DNA of 64,000 nucleotides from Mycobacterium rhizamassiliense (GCF_900157375.1 NZ_LT721901.1:124001-188000), one strand, 5' to 3'; shown: positions 18,970 through 28,285, counted from the stretch's first letter. Made by a program: numbers and translations. Notes: a model not told the origin generated them from the sequence alone.

Positions 18970-21915
18970 CTACGGCTGGGATTCCGTCGTCAGCGCGTGC
19001 CGCGGCTGGTGCAACAGCGCACGAACCAGCGGGCGCGGCCCGAGCGACCGAAGCATCTGGCTGGCAGGGCGGACCCGTACCCGCTTCGGCCACCAGAACC
19101 AGCGTCCCATCACCGTCATGATCGACGGCGTGATGAGCGATCGGACGACGAAGGTGTCGAACAACAGACCGATGCCGATCGTCGTGCCGAACTGGCCGAT
19201 GGCCCGGAGATCGCTGGTGATCATCGTGCCCATGGTGACGGCGAACACCACACCGGCGGCGGTCACCACCGGGCCGGTCACACCCATGCCACGGATGAGC
19301 CCCGTTTTCAGGCCGGCTCCGATCTCCTCCTCGATCCGGGACACCAGCATCAAGTTGTAATCGGACCCCACCGCCAAGAGCACGATTAGCGCGAATTCGG
19401 TTGCCACCCAGTGCAACTGGAAGTTACCGAGGTGCTGCCAAATCAGCGTCGAGAACCCGAAGGCGGCCCCTAACGACAGCACGATCGTGCCGACGATGAC
19501 GCCCGCAGCCACCAAAGCGCGGGTGACCAGCACCATGATGATGAAGATGAGCACGATCGAGGCCACTGCGGCGATCATCAAGTCGTACTTGGCGCCGTTG
19601 GCGATGTCGTAAAACGTCGCGGCCGTACCGCCGAGGTAGATGTCGGCGTTCTCCAGCGAGGTGAGTTTGATCGCCTCCTTGGCCGCTTGTCGCTCCTGAT
19701 CGACCGACGCAATCCCCTTCGTCGTCGCCGGATCCACAGTGTGGGTGATGATGAAGCGAGCGGCTTTGCCGTCCGGCGACATCATCAAGCTCAACCCCAG
19801 CTGGAAATCCGGGTTCTGAAAGACCTCGGGCGGCAAGTAGAACAGGCTCTCCACCTGAGAGTCGTTGAACGACTTGCCCATTACGGCGTTCGTGTCAGTC
19901 AGCCGGTCGAACTGATCGATCAGACTGTCAAACGAGCTGTAAATGGTCAGCGTCGTGTCGCGGATCGACTTCGAGACAGCGATGTTCTCGGGAATGATCG
20001 CCAGCAATTCGCGCGTGGCCGCAGCCGTGTTGGTGAGATCGCCGGTAAGGGCATGGAACTTTTCGGCCAGCTTGTCGAACCCGTCCAGCGCGTCGAAGAG
20101 CGACCGTAGCGACCAGCAGATCGGGATGTCGTAGCAGTGCTTCTCCCAGTAGAAGTAGCTGCGAATCGGTCTCCAGAAGTCGTCGAAATCCGCGATATGG
20201 TCCCGGATTTCGTCCGTGATGGCCGCCGTCTCCCCCGTGGTTTTCGAGCTGTCGTCCGCGGCGTCCGCGAGCTTCTGCGTCACCGTGTATTGGCGCTCCA
20301 ACAGGGCGATCTGAGTATCGAGGAAACCGGTGATCTTCTTGATGTCGCCGACCCGGGCCCTCAGGTAATTGAGGTTGTCGCGGATGGGCGCGGTTTGCAC
20401 ACTGAGTTGGAACGGAATCGATCCGTCTTGAATGGGCGGGCCGAGCGGTCTGGTGATGCTCTGCACGCGTTCGATGCCGGGCACCCGGAAGATGGCGCCG
20501 GCGATCTTGTCCAGGACCAGCAGGTCTCGGGGATTGCGCAGATCGTGGTCCGATTCGATCATCATCAGGTCCGGGTTCAACCGGGCCTGGGTGAAGTGTT
20601 GATCGGCCGCGTTGTACGCCTGCACTGAGGATGCGCTCTGCGGCAAGTAGTACAGGTCGTTGTAGCGCGGGGTGAAGCCCATCAAGCCCAGGGCGCCGAC
20701 GATCGCCAGGATGACGGAGGTGGCAAGGATGGGCGCGGGCCACCGCACGATGGCCGTCGCCAGGCGGCGCCACCGGGTGTAGTTGAACTCGCGCTTCGGG
20801 TCGAAAAGCCCGAAGCCGCTTGCGAACGCGATGAGCGCCGGCGTCAGGGTCACCCCGGCGGCCACCACCACCAGCAGACCCACCGCGCACGGGAACGCCA
20901 GCGAACTGAAGTAGGGCAGCCGAGTGAACTTCAGACAGGCCAGCGCCCCGACGATCGTCAAACCCGAGCCCAGCACCACCTTGGTGACCCCGGCGAAGGT
21001 GTCGTAGTAGGCGGCTTCGCGCTCCAGCCCCCGTTCGCGGCCCTCCTGGTAGCGGCCGACCATGAATATCGCGTAGTCGGTACCCGCCGCGATCGCCAGT
21101 GCGGTCAGCAAGTTGACGGCGAAAGTCGACAACCCCATGATGCCGGTATCGGCCAGCAGTGCTACCACGCCTCGGCCGGCGGCGAGTCCGACGAACAGGA
21201 TGACCATCGTCAGCAGTACCGTGCCGATGGATCGATAGACGAACATCAGCATGATCGCGATGATGACGATGGTGATGATGGTCATCTTGGCCAGGCTCTT
21301 GTCACCGACAACGATCACGTCGGCGGTCAGGGCTCCCTGACCGGCGACGTAGGCCTTCACCCCCGCCGGCGGCTTCGTGTCCGCGACGATTTTGCGGACC
21401 GCGTTAACCGACTCGTCGCCAATGGCACCGCCCTGGTCACCGCGCAGGTTGACCTGGACGTAGGCGGACTTGTGGTCGTAGCTCTCGACACCCGATGACG
21501 TGAATCGCTGCCCCCAGAAATTCAGCGCGTGCTCGACGTGTTTGTGGTCCTGCTGCAGCTTCTTGACTAGCTCGTCGTAGTACTGGTGAGCGTCCTGGCC
21601 GAGAGGTTTGTCACCGACCAGGGTCACTAACACGAGGTTGTCGGAGTCGTACTCCTTGAATTTCTCCCCGATGTGCTTCATCCCGGTCACCGAAGGCGCG
21701 TCGGACGGCGAAAGCGGCACCGAGACCTCGTCGGCAACCTTCTCCAACGGAGGGACGAAGACGTTTACGCCGACCGCGAGCAGCACCCAGAACACGACGA
21801 TTGGCAGCGCTAAGACACGGATGGTGTGGGCTAGACGCGGTTTGTGCTCGACTTCGGTGCGCCGCGCGACTGGGATTTCGTCCGTGTCGCTCGTGTCGCT
21901 CGTGTCGTCCGTCAC
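18970..21915 (-). CDS. MmpL-family RND transporter
   Basis: 981 aa from the GTG at 21915, overlapping the MmpS stop as GTGA. An N-terminal cytoplasmic tail is followed by TM1 (VLALPIVVFWVLLAVG), a large periplasmic loop, TM2-6 with GTDYAIFMVGRY, a second periplasmic domain, and TM7-11 with GSDYNLMLVSRIEEE. The two Asp-Tyr pairs are the proton-relay signature of MmpL proteins. MmpL/MmpS pairs export lipids or siderophores across the inner membrane; the substrate is not predictable here. No TetR regulator is adjacent. Confidence 0.92.
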   Translation of the reverse strand: MTDDTSDTSDTDEIPVARRTEVEHKPRLAHTIRVLALPIVVFWVLLAVGVNVFVPPLEKVADEVSVPLSPSDAPSVTGMKHIGEKFKEYDSDNLVLVTLVGDKPLGQDAHQYYDELVKKLQQDHKHVEHALNFWGQRFTSSGVESYDHKSAYVQVNLRGDQGGAIGDESVNAVRKIVADTKPPAGVKAYVAGQGALTADVIVVGDKSLAKMTIITIVIIAIMLMFVYRSIGTVLLTMVILFVGLAAGRGVVALLADTGIMGLSTFAVNLLTALAIAAGTDYAIFMVGRYQEGRERGLEREAAYYDTFAGVTKVVLGSGLTIVGALACLKFTRLPYFSSLAFPCAVGLLVVVAAGVTLTPALIAFASGFGLFDPKREFNYTRWRRLATAIVRWPAPILATSVILAIVGALGLMGFTPRYNDLYYLPQSASSVQAYNAADQHFTQARLNPDLMMIESDHDLRNPRDLLVLDKIAGAIFRVPGIERVQSITRPLGPPIQDGSIPFQLSVQTAPIRDNLNYLRARVGDIKKITGFLDTQIALLERQYTVTQKLADAADDSSKTTGETAAITDEIRDHIADFDDFWRPIRSYFYWEKHCYDIPICWSLRSLFDALDGFDKLAEKFHALTGDLTNTAAATRELLAIIPENIAVSKSIRDTTLTIYSSFDSLIDQFDRLTDTNAVMGKSFNDSQVESLFYLPPEVFQNPDFQLGLSLMMSPDGKAARFIITHTVDPATTKGIASVDQERQAAKEAIKLTSLENADIYLGGTAATFYDIANGAKYDLMIAAVASIVLIFIIMVLVTRALVAAGVIVGTIVLSLGAAFGFSTLIWQHLGNFQLHWVATEFALIVLLAVGSDYNLMLVSRIEEEIGAGLKTGLIRGMGVTGPVVTAAGVVFAVTMGTMITSDLRAIGQFGTTIGIGLLFDTFVVRSLITPSIMTVMGRWFWWPKRVRVRPASQMLRSLGPRPLVRALLHQPRHALTTESQP

Positions 21916-22334
21916 GCGGACTTGTCCAAGCAGGAGACCTGTGCGTCGCGGGTGTCGACCTGTTGTTGATCGACCAGTTTGCCGTCGACGGTGATCCGGC
22001 ACCCGAGGGACGGACTGTCACCCTGGGCGACAACGTAGGCGAAGATGCCGGGCATCGCGGCGACGATCGTCGTCGACCACGGCAACGTGGTGAAATTGGC
22101 CTTCTGCGGCAGGGACTCCGCGTCCATCCAGTTGACGACGCCGGTTGTCCCTGGCGGCCCCAGAATTTCGTAGGTGGCGGTCTTGGAAGCGTACGGCGGG
22201 GTCGCATCGCGGGGATCAGGCTTGGCCAGGCCGGGTCCGGGGAAGACGCCGTTGAGTCGCATCACTGCAACGCCGCCGATGATCAGCGCCACGACCACTA
22301 CCAGTGGGACCCATGCCCGCTTGAGAAGTCTCAC
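21912..22334 (-). CDS. MmpS-family membrane accessory protein
   Basis: 140 aa from a GTG at 22334 with GGGAGG upstream. One N-terminal membrane anchor (VPLVVVVALIIGGVAV), then a beta-rich extracytoplasmic domain with GTTGVVNWMD and GCRITVDGK, the usual MmpS pattern. It should assist the MmpL encoded immediately downstream. Confidence 0.9.
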   Translation of the reverse strand: MRLLKRAWVPLVVVVALIIGGVAVMRLNGVFPGPGLAKPDPRDATPPYASKTATYEILGPPGTTGVVNWMDAESLPQKANFTTLPWSTTIVAAMPGIFAYVVAQGDSPSLGCRITVDGKLVDQQQVDTRDAQVSCLDKSA

Positions 22335-22605
22335 CGTGCCTCCCGATCAGGAATGCTCGATAGGCTGACATTAAGGCAAATTGTCGCGCGCGTCACCGCA
22401 GGGCCAACGCCATAGCGGTCGAGCTGATTCCCACGGTGGCCGCCAGACCGACGCGCCGCGGCAGCGGCGTTCATCTCGCGGCCGATGCGCTGCTGGCCAG
22501 GGCCGGTTGCACACCGGGCCGGTCGCGGCACAACGCCGCGACGTCGCAGGGCACAGGTTCGAACCCGGCGGGCGGATTGGTTAACAACAGCGCGGCGCCC
22601 AATGC

Positions 22606-23150
22606 GGCTCGACGGTCAGCCGCCACTTTTTGCTCCGTACCTCGGTCTTGGGACGACTCAGCGGTCCGCTGTGCGATGCAGTGCTCGAAACATCTTGCTC
22701 GGCATCGGTTTTAGAGGAGATCGAGCGCGAAAACCTGTTCGTGGTGCCACTGGACATGTCGCGTCACTGGTATCGCTATCACCAGCTGTTCGCAGAGTTG
22801 TTGCGCACCGAGCTCCGTCGCAGCGAGCCCGATCTCGTCGCCGATCTGCACCGACGGGCCGCGAACTGGTTCGAGAGCCAAGGCCTCAGCTGAGGCGGCG
22901 CGCCATCTGGCCGCTGGCGGCGACACCGCGCGCAGTCTGGCCGAGCGGAGCGGGGGTGTCGCGGTGACTCGCGCAATCAATAGTGCGCGGTCGGTGAGGA
23001 GCTGACCCCTAAGGAGCTCGAAGTTCTTCGCCTGCTGCCCACCCGGTTATCGCGACGTGAGATCGGTGGGCGGCTGTACGTCTCGCTCAATACGGTGAAG
23101 ACCCACCAGCGCGCCGTGTACCGCAAGCTCCCTGGACTACTCGCCCGGAG
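22606..23150 (+). pseudogene. LuxR-family (MalT-like) regulator remnant
   Basis: Three pieces in different frames reconstruct the C-terminal part of a MalT-type LuxR regulator. 22606-22890 gives FLLRTSVLGRLSGPLCDAVL and FVVPLDMSRHWYRYHQLFAE. After a frame change, 22890-22965 gives EAARHLAAGGDTARSLAE. After another change near 22990, 23002-23130 gives LTPKELEVLRLLP and YVSLNTVKTHQRAVYRKL, the LuxR helix-turn-helix. The ATPase and early repeat region is missing. It is convergent with, and slightly overlapped by, the next gene. Confidence 0.7.
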
Positions 23151-23583
23151 CCGCCGGAGTCGTGGAGCTCGTTGGGGTTGTAGAACTCGTGGTGGTCGTA
23201 GGGGTCGTGGGACGGGTCGTCGTCGCTGAAGTCGTTGGGGTCGTGCGACTCGTCGGAGTAGTAGGGCTCGTCGGCGTCGTAGGGCTCGTGGGAGTCGTTG
23301 GGCTCGTGGGAGTCGTGGGCGTGGGGCTCGCGAGGCCGGGGCCTTCGCCACACCAGTCCGCCACATCCTTCGGGTACTGCTCGATCGGCGGAGGACAACG
23401 CTGCCCCGGCGGGAAATTGGCGCCGGCGTTGAGCAGATCGCAAGGCACGTAGACCTGCTTGCCCTTGGGAGTGTTGGTCAGACACTTCGTCGGCGGATCG
23501 GCGTGCGCCTGCATGGGAATGATGGCCGCCGCCGCCACCGCCACCACCGCGCTGAGCACCCCAGCAAGGCGGCTGTAGGTCAT
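23137..23583 (-). CDS. Secreted Thr/Pro/Ser-rich protein
   Basis: 148 aa from the ATG at 23583 with GAGGAG upstream. Signal peptide (LSAVVAVAAAAIIPMQAHA), then a short Cys-containing domain (PPTKCLTN, VPCDLL, QRCPPP, ADWCGEG; four Cys, so two possible disulfides). The tail is a low-complexity TSPTTP-type repeat encoded by tandem near-repeats at about 23165-23330. Probably cell-wall attached or secreted; function unknown. Confidence 0.72.
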   Translation of the reverse strand: MTYSRLAGVLSAVVAVAAAAIIPMQAHADPPTKCLTNTPKGKQVYVPCDLLNAGANFPPGQRCPPPIEQYPKDVADWCGEGPGLASPTPTTPTSPTTPTSPTTPTSPTTPTSRTTPTTSATTTRPTTPTTTTSSTTPTSSTTPAAPGE

Positions 23584-23650
23584 GAGAGCTCCTCGTGATG
23601 CGGTCCCGGGCGTGCACAACGACATCGCGTCGTATGACGATTAAAGCCGC

Positions 23651-24811
23651 TCACCTGCCGAAGGCAAAAACCGTTGTCGAATCGTAGGTCTGGCCGGGGT
23701 TGAGCGTGGTGGTCGGGAAGTTCGGGTGATTCGGCGAATCCGGGTAGTGCTGGGTTTCCATCGTGAATCCGGCGCCCTGCCGGTAGATATGCCCGCTGGT
23801 GCCCGTGAACGCCCCGTCGATGAAGTTGGACGTGTAGAACTGCACCCCGGGCTCGGTCGTGGAGACAGTCAAGCTACGACCTGTCTGCGGATCCTCGGCC
23901 CTGGCCGCCTCCACCAGCCCCGTGTTGTCGCCGCGGTTGATCACCCAGTTGTGGTCGTAACCGTGGGCCAGCAACAGCTGCGGGTCGTTCGCGTTGATAT
24001 GTGCCCCGATCGCGGTCGATGAGGTGAAATCGAACGGGGTGCCCTTGACCGGGGCGATCTGCCCGGTCGGGATCTGAGTGGGGTCGGTTGGCGTGTAGTT
24101 GTCGGCATGGATGGTGAGCTTCTGGCCGTAGACGTCGAGCGTGTCCTCACCTGCCAGGTTGAAATAGCTGTGATTGGTCAGGTTGACCACGGTCGGCGCA
24201 TCGGTGGTCGCGTGGTAGTCGATGCGCAGTTCGTTCTTCTGGTTCAGGGTGTAGGTGACGGCGATCGTTAGGGTCCCGGGATAGCCCATTTCGCCTGCGG
24301 GACTGACATATTGAAGTTTCAGGCCTGCGCCGTCGCCGTCGTTCTGCTGGCTGGCTCGCCATACCTTGGTATCGAGGCCCGCAGTACCGCCATGCAGGCT
24401 GTTGCCGTTGTTGTTGATTGGCAAGTGAAACTCGTTGCCGTTCAACGAGAATGCCCCTTTGGCGATCCGGTTGCCATAGCGACCGACGATCGCACCGAAA
24501 TAGGTCTTGGCGGATCCGGTGTTGTTCAGGTAGCCGTCCAGGGTCGGGAAGCCCAGCACCACGTTGTCGACATGTCCGGTGCGATCGGGGACCTCGATCG
24601 ACTGAATGATGCCGCCGTAGGTCAGGATTCGCACACGCATGCCGTGCCCGTTGGTAAGCGTGTAGCGGGTCACCGGTGTCCCATCCACCTGACCAAACGG
24701 CTCGCTGGCGATCGACGGCGGCTCCGCGGACGTGGTCGTCGTGTGGCTACATGCCGCCAAGCCCGCGACACCGGCGATGGGGATTAGTTGAAGCAATCGT
24801 CTGCCGCGCAT
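23651..24811 (-). CDS. Aldose 1-epimerase (GalM-like) lipoprotein
   Basis: 386 aa from the ATG at 24811 (AAGGAG seven bases upstream). Lipobox LAACS near residue 21. The galactose-mutarotase fold follows: YGGIIQSIEVPDR, GRYGNRIAKG, SLHGG, NLTNHSYFNL (catalytic-type His), GYDHNWV and a late Glu in TTEPGVQFYTSN. It would interconvert alpha and beta anomers of sugars, here outside the membrane. A lipoprotein mutarotase is typical of mycobacteria and suggests processing of sugars before uptake. Confidence 0.88.
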   Translation of the reverse strand: MRGRRLLQLIPIAGVAGLAACSHTTTTSAEPPSIASEPFGQVDGTPVTRYTLTNGHGMRVRILTYGGIIQSIEVPDRTGHVDNVVLGFPTLDGYLNNTGSAKTYFGAIVGRYGNRIAKGAFSLNGNEFHLPINNNGNSLHGGTAGLDTKVWRASQQNDGDGAGLKLQYVSPAGEMGYPGTLTIAVTYTLNQKNELRIDYHATTDAPTVVNLTNHSYFNLAGEDTLDVYGQKLTIHADNYTPTDPTQIPTGQIAPVKGTPFDFTSSTAIGAHINANDPQLLLAHGYDHNWVINRGDNTGLVEAARAEDPQTGRSLTVSTTEPGVQFYTSNFIDGAFTGTSGHIYRQGAGFTMETQHYPDSPNHPNFPTTTLNPGQTYDSTTVFAFGR

Positions 24812-24893
24812 GGGCGCTCCTTGCACTTGCACTAACCAGAGCTGATCCGGACGGCTTTGCGAATTCGGAAACTGCCATCTAGCCCTGGTCGAG

Positions 24894-25268
24894 CTACCTG
24901 ACCTCGAGCAGGTCCACCACGAAGATCAGCGACTCGCCGGGCTTGATGACGCCACCGGCGCCACGGTCGCCGTAGGCGAGGTGGGCGGGGATAAGCAGCT
25001 GTCGGCGGCCGCCAACCTTCATGCCCTGCACGCCTTGGTCCCAGCCCTGGATGACCTGGCCTACGCCGAGTTGGAACATCAACGGGTCACCGCGGTTGTA
25101 GGAAGCGTCGAACTCCTCGCCGGAGGAGTGGGCCACGCCGACGTAGTGCACGACCACCGTGTCGCCGGAGGTGGCTTCCGCGCCGTCGCCCTCTACGACG
25201 TCGGTGATGACCAGGTCGGTGGGCGGCTCCCCGCCGGGAAAGTCGATCTCGGGCTTCTTTGCAGTCAT
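24894..25268 (-). CDS. FKBP-type peptidyl-prolyl isomerase
   Basis: 124 aa from the ATG at 25268. A single FKBP domain: VVVHYVGV, GVGQVIQGWDQGVQGMKVGG and YGDRGAGGVIKPGESLIFVVDLLEV cover the canonical active-site residues (Tyr, Asp, Phe, Trp, Tyr). No signal peptide, so probably cytosolic. It catalyses cis-trans isomerisation of X-Pro bonds. Confidence 0.9.
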   Translation of the reverse strand: MTAKKPEIDFPGGEPPTDLVITDVVEGDGAEATSGDTVVVHYVGVAHSSGEEFDASYNRGDPLMFQLGVGQVIQGWDQGVQGMKVGGRRQLLIPAHLAYGDRGAGGVIKPGESLIFVVDLLEVR

Positions 25269-25395
25269 GCTCACCACACTGGCAGATGGCCGCCGGTGGT
25301 CTTGCCGACGGGTGGTTCAAGAGAGGCGTAGAACGCCTTCTCGACCACCTCGTGGTGTCGCCCGCAATTGTGGAAGTTGCGGATCGTCCCCTGTC

Positions 25396-25728
25396 TCAGT
25401 TCGACCAGGGATATGCAAACAATGGCCCGGTGATTGCAAACAAGAGGAGCGACAGCAGTGCGCAAAAGATCAGGAGCCAGATCACCCGGGCGAAGAACCT
25501 GAATTCGGCCATTAGATCACCATCCCGCTCGCCCACTTCGTGCCGGACGACAGTGCTCAGCCGGTCCAGATCGTCGGCGGTGAGAGACACACTGCCGTGC
25601 ACTTCTCCCGACCTAATGGCGAGCAGGTAGCCGCGGGAGCCGTCGGGCCGGTCTAAGCGTGAGATGAACACTCGGTCGCCGTCGCCGTCCTGCAGACCGA
25701 TGAGTTGCGTCAGTTCGGGCTGTTTCAC
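25396..25728 (-). CDS. Small membrane-anchored protein
   Basis: 110 aa from the GTG at 25728, chosen because GAAGGGG precedes it by six bases; the longer frame up to 25926 runs through the attachment site and is not credible. A soluble beta-rich N-terminal part (DRVFISRLDRPDGSRGYLLA) is followed by one C-terminal membrane helix (IWLLIFCALLSLLLFAITG). Function unknown. It is the first gene left of the element border. Confidence 0.6.
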   Translation of the reverse strand: MKQPELTQLIGLQDGDGDRVFISRLDRPDGSRGYLLAIRSGEVHGSVSLTADDLDRLSTVVRHEVGERDGDLMAEFRFFARVIWLLIFCALLSLLLFAITGPLFAYPWSN

Positions 25729-25825
25729 GGCGATCCCCTTCGGTAATCGGTTGGGACCGTGGATGGATTGCCTTAACGATACGCAGGGCGACCCGACGAA
25801 TGTCGACGATGTATTGATGAAAACG

Positions 25826-25851
25826 AAAGGGCCGCCGAGTGGCGGCCCTTT
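25826..25851 (-). terminator. Perfect hairpin terminator, probably the displaced ssrA terminator
   Basis: AAAGGGCCGCC-GAGT-GGCGGCCCTTT is an 11-bp perfect stem with a 4-base loop. On the minus strand it is followed by CGTTTT. Immediately to its right is a copy of the ssrA 3' end in the same orientation as ssrA. Before the element inserted, this hairpin would have lain directly after tmRNA and terminated it. Confidence 0.7.
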
Positions 25852-25880
25852 CTGTGTGGAGCTGCCGGGAATCGAACCCG
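25847..25880. repeat. Attachment repeat, distal end of the element
   Basis: A 34-bp sequence equal to 55177-55210 in 32 positions: CCTTTCT, two swapped bases, then a 25-bp identical block beginning GTGGAGCTGCCGGGAATCGA. It duplicates the ssrA 3' end (T-arm and acceptor) in direct orientation, as expected when an integrase uses a tmRNA gene as target and restores it at one end. Confidence 0.8.
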
Positions 25881-25975
25881 ACGCTCTACCAGGCAATATG
25901 CCGTCTGAACTGCCGGTTCGTTCCATTTCGGTTCCGTTCGGTACCCCTTGTTACCTGCAGATTCGTTTTCGAGTC

Positions 25976-25988
25976 TTGACGGCGTCAA
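25976..25988. repeat. Inverted TTGAC pair, candidate integrase arm site
   Basis: TTGACGGCGTCAA, about 100 bases inside the distal attachment repeat. The same pentamer occurs twice between the integrase gene and the proximal repeat (55121, 55133), so these may be arm-type integrase or excisionase sites. Confidence 0.35.
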
Positions 25989-26221
25989 GACGTCGAGGCC
26001 CACTCTTCTCCCACTCCTGCTCCCAGAAGCGATGCCTAGCGCCGCGGTGCGCTGTCGGGCGATTTACCGACCCCGCCTTTGCCGTCGGAGCGATTCGGAC
26101 CAGCAGCACAGTAGACGTTTCCTGGCATTGATCGGTCGAGAGCTTTCGGCGCTTTCGGCGGGTTAGCGGTCAGGCCCCTGTCATCAGCACGCCAGGTTGC
26201 TAATGTCGTGGCCTCGTACAG

Positions 26222-26752
26222 CTAGTCACGCTCGTCCTCGATTTCGAACGACTCGATCGCCATCGCCAACAGCGTGTAGCACCCGGTGGTGAAGACGAGG
26301 TCCATCAACTGCCGCTCGGTAAGGTGCTTGCTTAACGTATCCCAGTGGGTGTCGGAGATCTTGCTCCCATTAAGGAGGTCGTCGACGGCATTGACAACGG
26401 CTGCCGTGAGCGGATCGCCGACAGACCCGTGTTGTATCTGGATGCGAACCGACTCCCGCAATCCGGCCCGCTCGGCCAGCGGCACGTGATGGTTCCACAG
26501 GTATCGCGACCCCCGTTGGGATGCGGTGCGCAGAACGATCGTTTCAGTGATCTGTGCGGATAAGGTCGTCTTCGCGAGCACGTACATGTTGAAGGTCAGG
26601 TAGGCCTCCGTCAGGCTCGGGTGATGAGCGAACGTGGCGAGCATGTTGCCGACCGCGTCGGGGCGGGCACGTTCGGCGGGCATCATGACCGACAGCGCCC
26701 GCACGACATTGTCATCCCATTGATCTGCGGCGAGCGGCTGGAGCCTGCTCAC
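26222..26752 (-). CDS. Carboxymuconolactone-decarboxylase-like protein
   Basis: 176 aa from the GTG at 26752. The all-helical CMD/AhpD-like fold is suggested by PLAADQWDDNVVRALSVM, ETIVLRTASQRGSRYLWNHH and LMDLVFTTGCYTLLAMAI. There is no CxxC peroxidatic pair, so it is not an AhpD alkylhydroperoxidase; it belongs to the CMD group with HH-type motifs common in ring-degradation clusters. First cargo gene at the left end of the element. Confidence 0.75.
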   Translation of the reverse strand: MSRLQPLAADQWDDNVVRALSVMMPAERARPDAVGNMLATFAHHPSLTEAYLTFNMYVLAKTTLSAQITETIVLRTASQRGSRYLWNHHVPLAERAGLRESVRIQIQHGSVGDPLTAAVVNAVDDLLNGSKISDTHWDTLSKHLTERQLMDLVFTTGCYTLLAMAIESFEIEDERD

Positions 26753-26753
26753 G

Positions 26754-26840
26754 TCAGATCACCCCGATAGGTCTTGCGATCTCAGCGAGTTCGCCTTCCC
26801 ATGGCCCGTAACAAACGGCCCTCGTCGCATCGATCGTCAT
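26754..26840 (-). CDS. 28-aa ORF with strong ribosome site
   Basis: ATG at 26840 preceded by GAAGGAGCCACC, encoding MTIDATRAVCYGPWEGELAE and eight more residues. It stops two bases before the CMD start. It is either a leader peptide for the CMD gene or the surviving 5' end of a deleted gene; no family was recognised. Confidence 0.3.
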   Translation of the reverse strand: MTIDATRAVCYGPWEGELAEIARPIGVI

Positions 26841-26874
26841 GGTGGCTCCTTCACGAGTCTGATGAAAGTCCGAA

Positions 26875-27255
26875 TCACAAAGTGATGCTGTGCTTCTCGA
26901 AGTGGCGTGCAAGCACCCGCATGTATTCGTCCGCGTGGCACGGCCCGCACGCACCGATCGCGGTCTTTAGGAACGGGCCGTGTACGTCATCGTCGACATA
27001 GGTGGACCAGTGGGTGATCTGAGCGTCGTCGTTGGTCTCAACGAAGCTGATCGAGTAGAAGCTAACCTTCTTGCCGGTGTGGACGTTGGCGCCTTCCCGG
27101 CGGTAATGCTGGAAAAGGCCATTTTCGGCAGGCCAGACCGTCAAATCGACAGGCTTCCAGTCCGGAAACACCACACCGTTTTCGGCGAACAATGTGGCGC
27201 CCGTGTCGAGCAGGTGTTCGCGCCTCTGCTGCGGTTTTAGTCGGCGTCCGGTCAA
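26875..27255 (-). pseudogene. Chimera: TetR N-terminus fused to the second half of an NTF2-like protein
   Basis: 126 aa. Residues 1-27 (RREHLLDTGATLFAENG) are the first helix of a TetR DNA-binding domain. From residue 28 (VFPDWKPVDLTVWPAENG) the sequence instead aligns with residues about 79-170 of the protein encoded at 30271-30801 (FPDWKPSDFKYWPADNG; FYSYSFVETND against FYSISFVETND). A deletion apparently joined two genes in frame. The product lacks a complete fold of either kind. Confidence 0.65.
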
Positions 27256-27384
27256 GTGCCACCACCGCCGGCGTTCATTCCTGAGCTACCTGCCACCAGC
27301 CAGTGACGCTGCCACCTGTATTCACCAACGAACGACTCTCGTCCGCCGTGAACCAACTCATGGGGTCCGGCCACTAGGGATCGC

Positions 27385-28245
27385 TCAGATGTGGTAGTCG
27401 TACCACTTTAGGTAGCCTCCGGCGTCGACTCGAAGCTGCAGGCCGGTCACGAATCGGGCTTCGTCCGACGCCAGCCACAGCACGGCGTTGCTGATGTCTT
27501 CGGGCTCGACGTAAGGGATTGGCATGGCTTGCTGTACTCCAAAAGCACGTTCGGCGTCCGCCCGGGTTGGATGCGTGAGGCTCGGACAGAACGACCTGTA
27601 CATCGGCTCGGACTGCAGCATGTCGGTATTGGTGTTCGTCGGATGGATGACGTTGGCACGAATCCCCCGCACCGCCAACTGAGTCGCCAAGTCCCAAACG
27701 TACTGCGACAATAGGCGTTTGGAGGTCACGTATGCCGTGCCACCCGGATCTTCTCCTGGATTCTCTTTTGTGGCGACATTCATCAGCGCGGCGGTTGAGC
27801 CGGTGGCGATAATCGAGGCGCCCTCACCAAGGTGCGGGAGAGCAACCTGTATGGCATTGACAGCCCCAACCAAGTTGGTGTTGATCACGTCAGACCAGGC
27901 CTGCAGCGGCGGCTGACCCCGCATGCCAGCGACTCCCGCTTGCGCGACGACGATGTCCAGCTTGCCGAACTCCGCGATGCCACTTTGTACGGCTCGTTCC
28001 AGCTGAGCAGCTTCTCGCACATCAGCCTGCACAGCCACTATCCCTCGGCCTGACTTGTCCACCAGCCGAGCGGTCTCCGCGAGATCTTCTGGCCGTGCCA
28101 GAGGGTAGCCGATCGTGTCGATGTCACGGCAGATGTCGACGGCGATGATGTCGGCGCCTTCTTCGGCCAACCGAACCGCGTTGCATCGCCCCTGCCCACG
28201 CGCGGCACCCGTGACAAATGCGACTTTGCCTTCAACGCGCTGCAC
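27385..28245 (-). CDS. Mycofactocin-coupled-type SDR
   Basis: 286 aa. TGAARGQGR cofactor loop, RLAEEGADIIAVDIC and the inserted segment DIDTIGYPLARPEDLAETAR are hallmarks of mycofactocin-coupled SDRs, which hold NAD non-exchangeably. Catalytic Ser (ATGSTAAL) and YVTSK are present; NTNTDM matches the family pattern after strand 6. It probably oxidises an alcohol in the cargo pathway. The start is the ATG at 28245. Confidence 0.85.
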   Translation of the reverse strand: MQRVEGKVAFVTGAARGQGRCNAVRLAEEGADIIAVDICRDIDTIGYPLARPEDLAETARLVDKSGRGIVAVQADVREAAQLERAVQSGIAEFGKLDIVVAQAGVAGMRGQPPLQAWSDVINTNLVGAVNAIQVALPHLGEGASIIATGSTAALMNVATKENPGEDPGGTAYVTSKRLLSQYVWDLATQLAVRGIRANVIHPTNTNTDMLQSEPMYRSFCPSLTHPTRADAERAFGVQQAMPIPYVEPEDISNAVLWLASDEARFVTGLQLRVDAGGYLKWYDYHI

Positions 28246-28285
28246 AGAATGTCCCTTCGGCTTGTGTCGGACGGCCGCTGACCTG

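Larger units (their letters stand above)
25729..26221. other. Left border region of the integrative element
   Basis: About 490 bases without a credible gene. It contains a strong hairpin (25826-25851), the attachment repeat (25847-25880) and an inverted TTGAC pair (25976-25988), each listed separately. From 25881 rightwards the sequence is read as element DNA; nothing else was recognised up to the CMD gene. Confidence 0.5.

Noticed and set aside
23160..23340. Possible CRISPR-like or minisatellite array
   Set aside because: The short repeats are in frame and encode the Thr/Pro/Ser tail of a secreted protein; there are no spacers.
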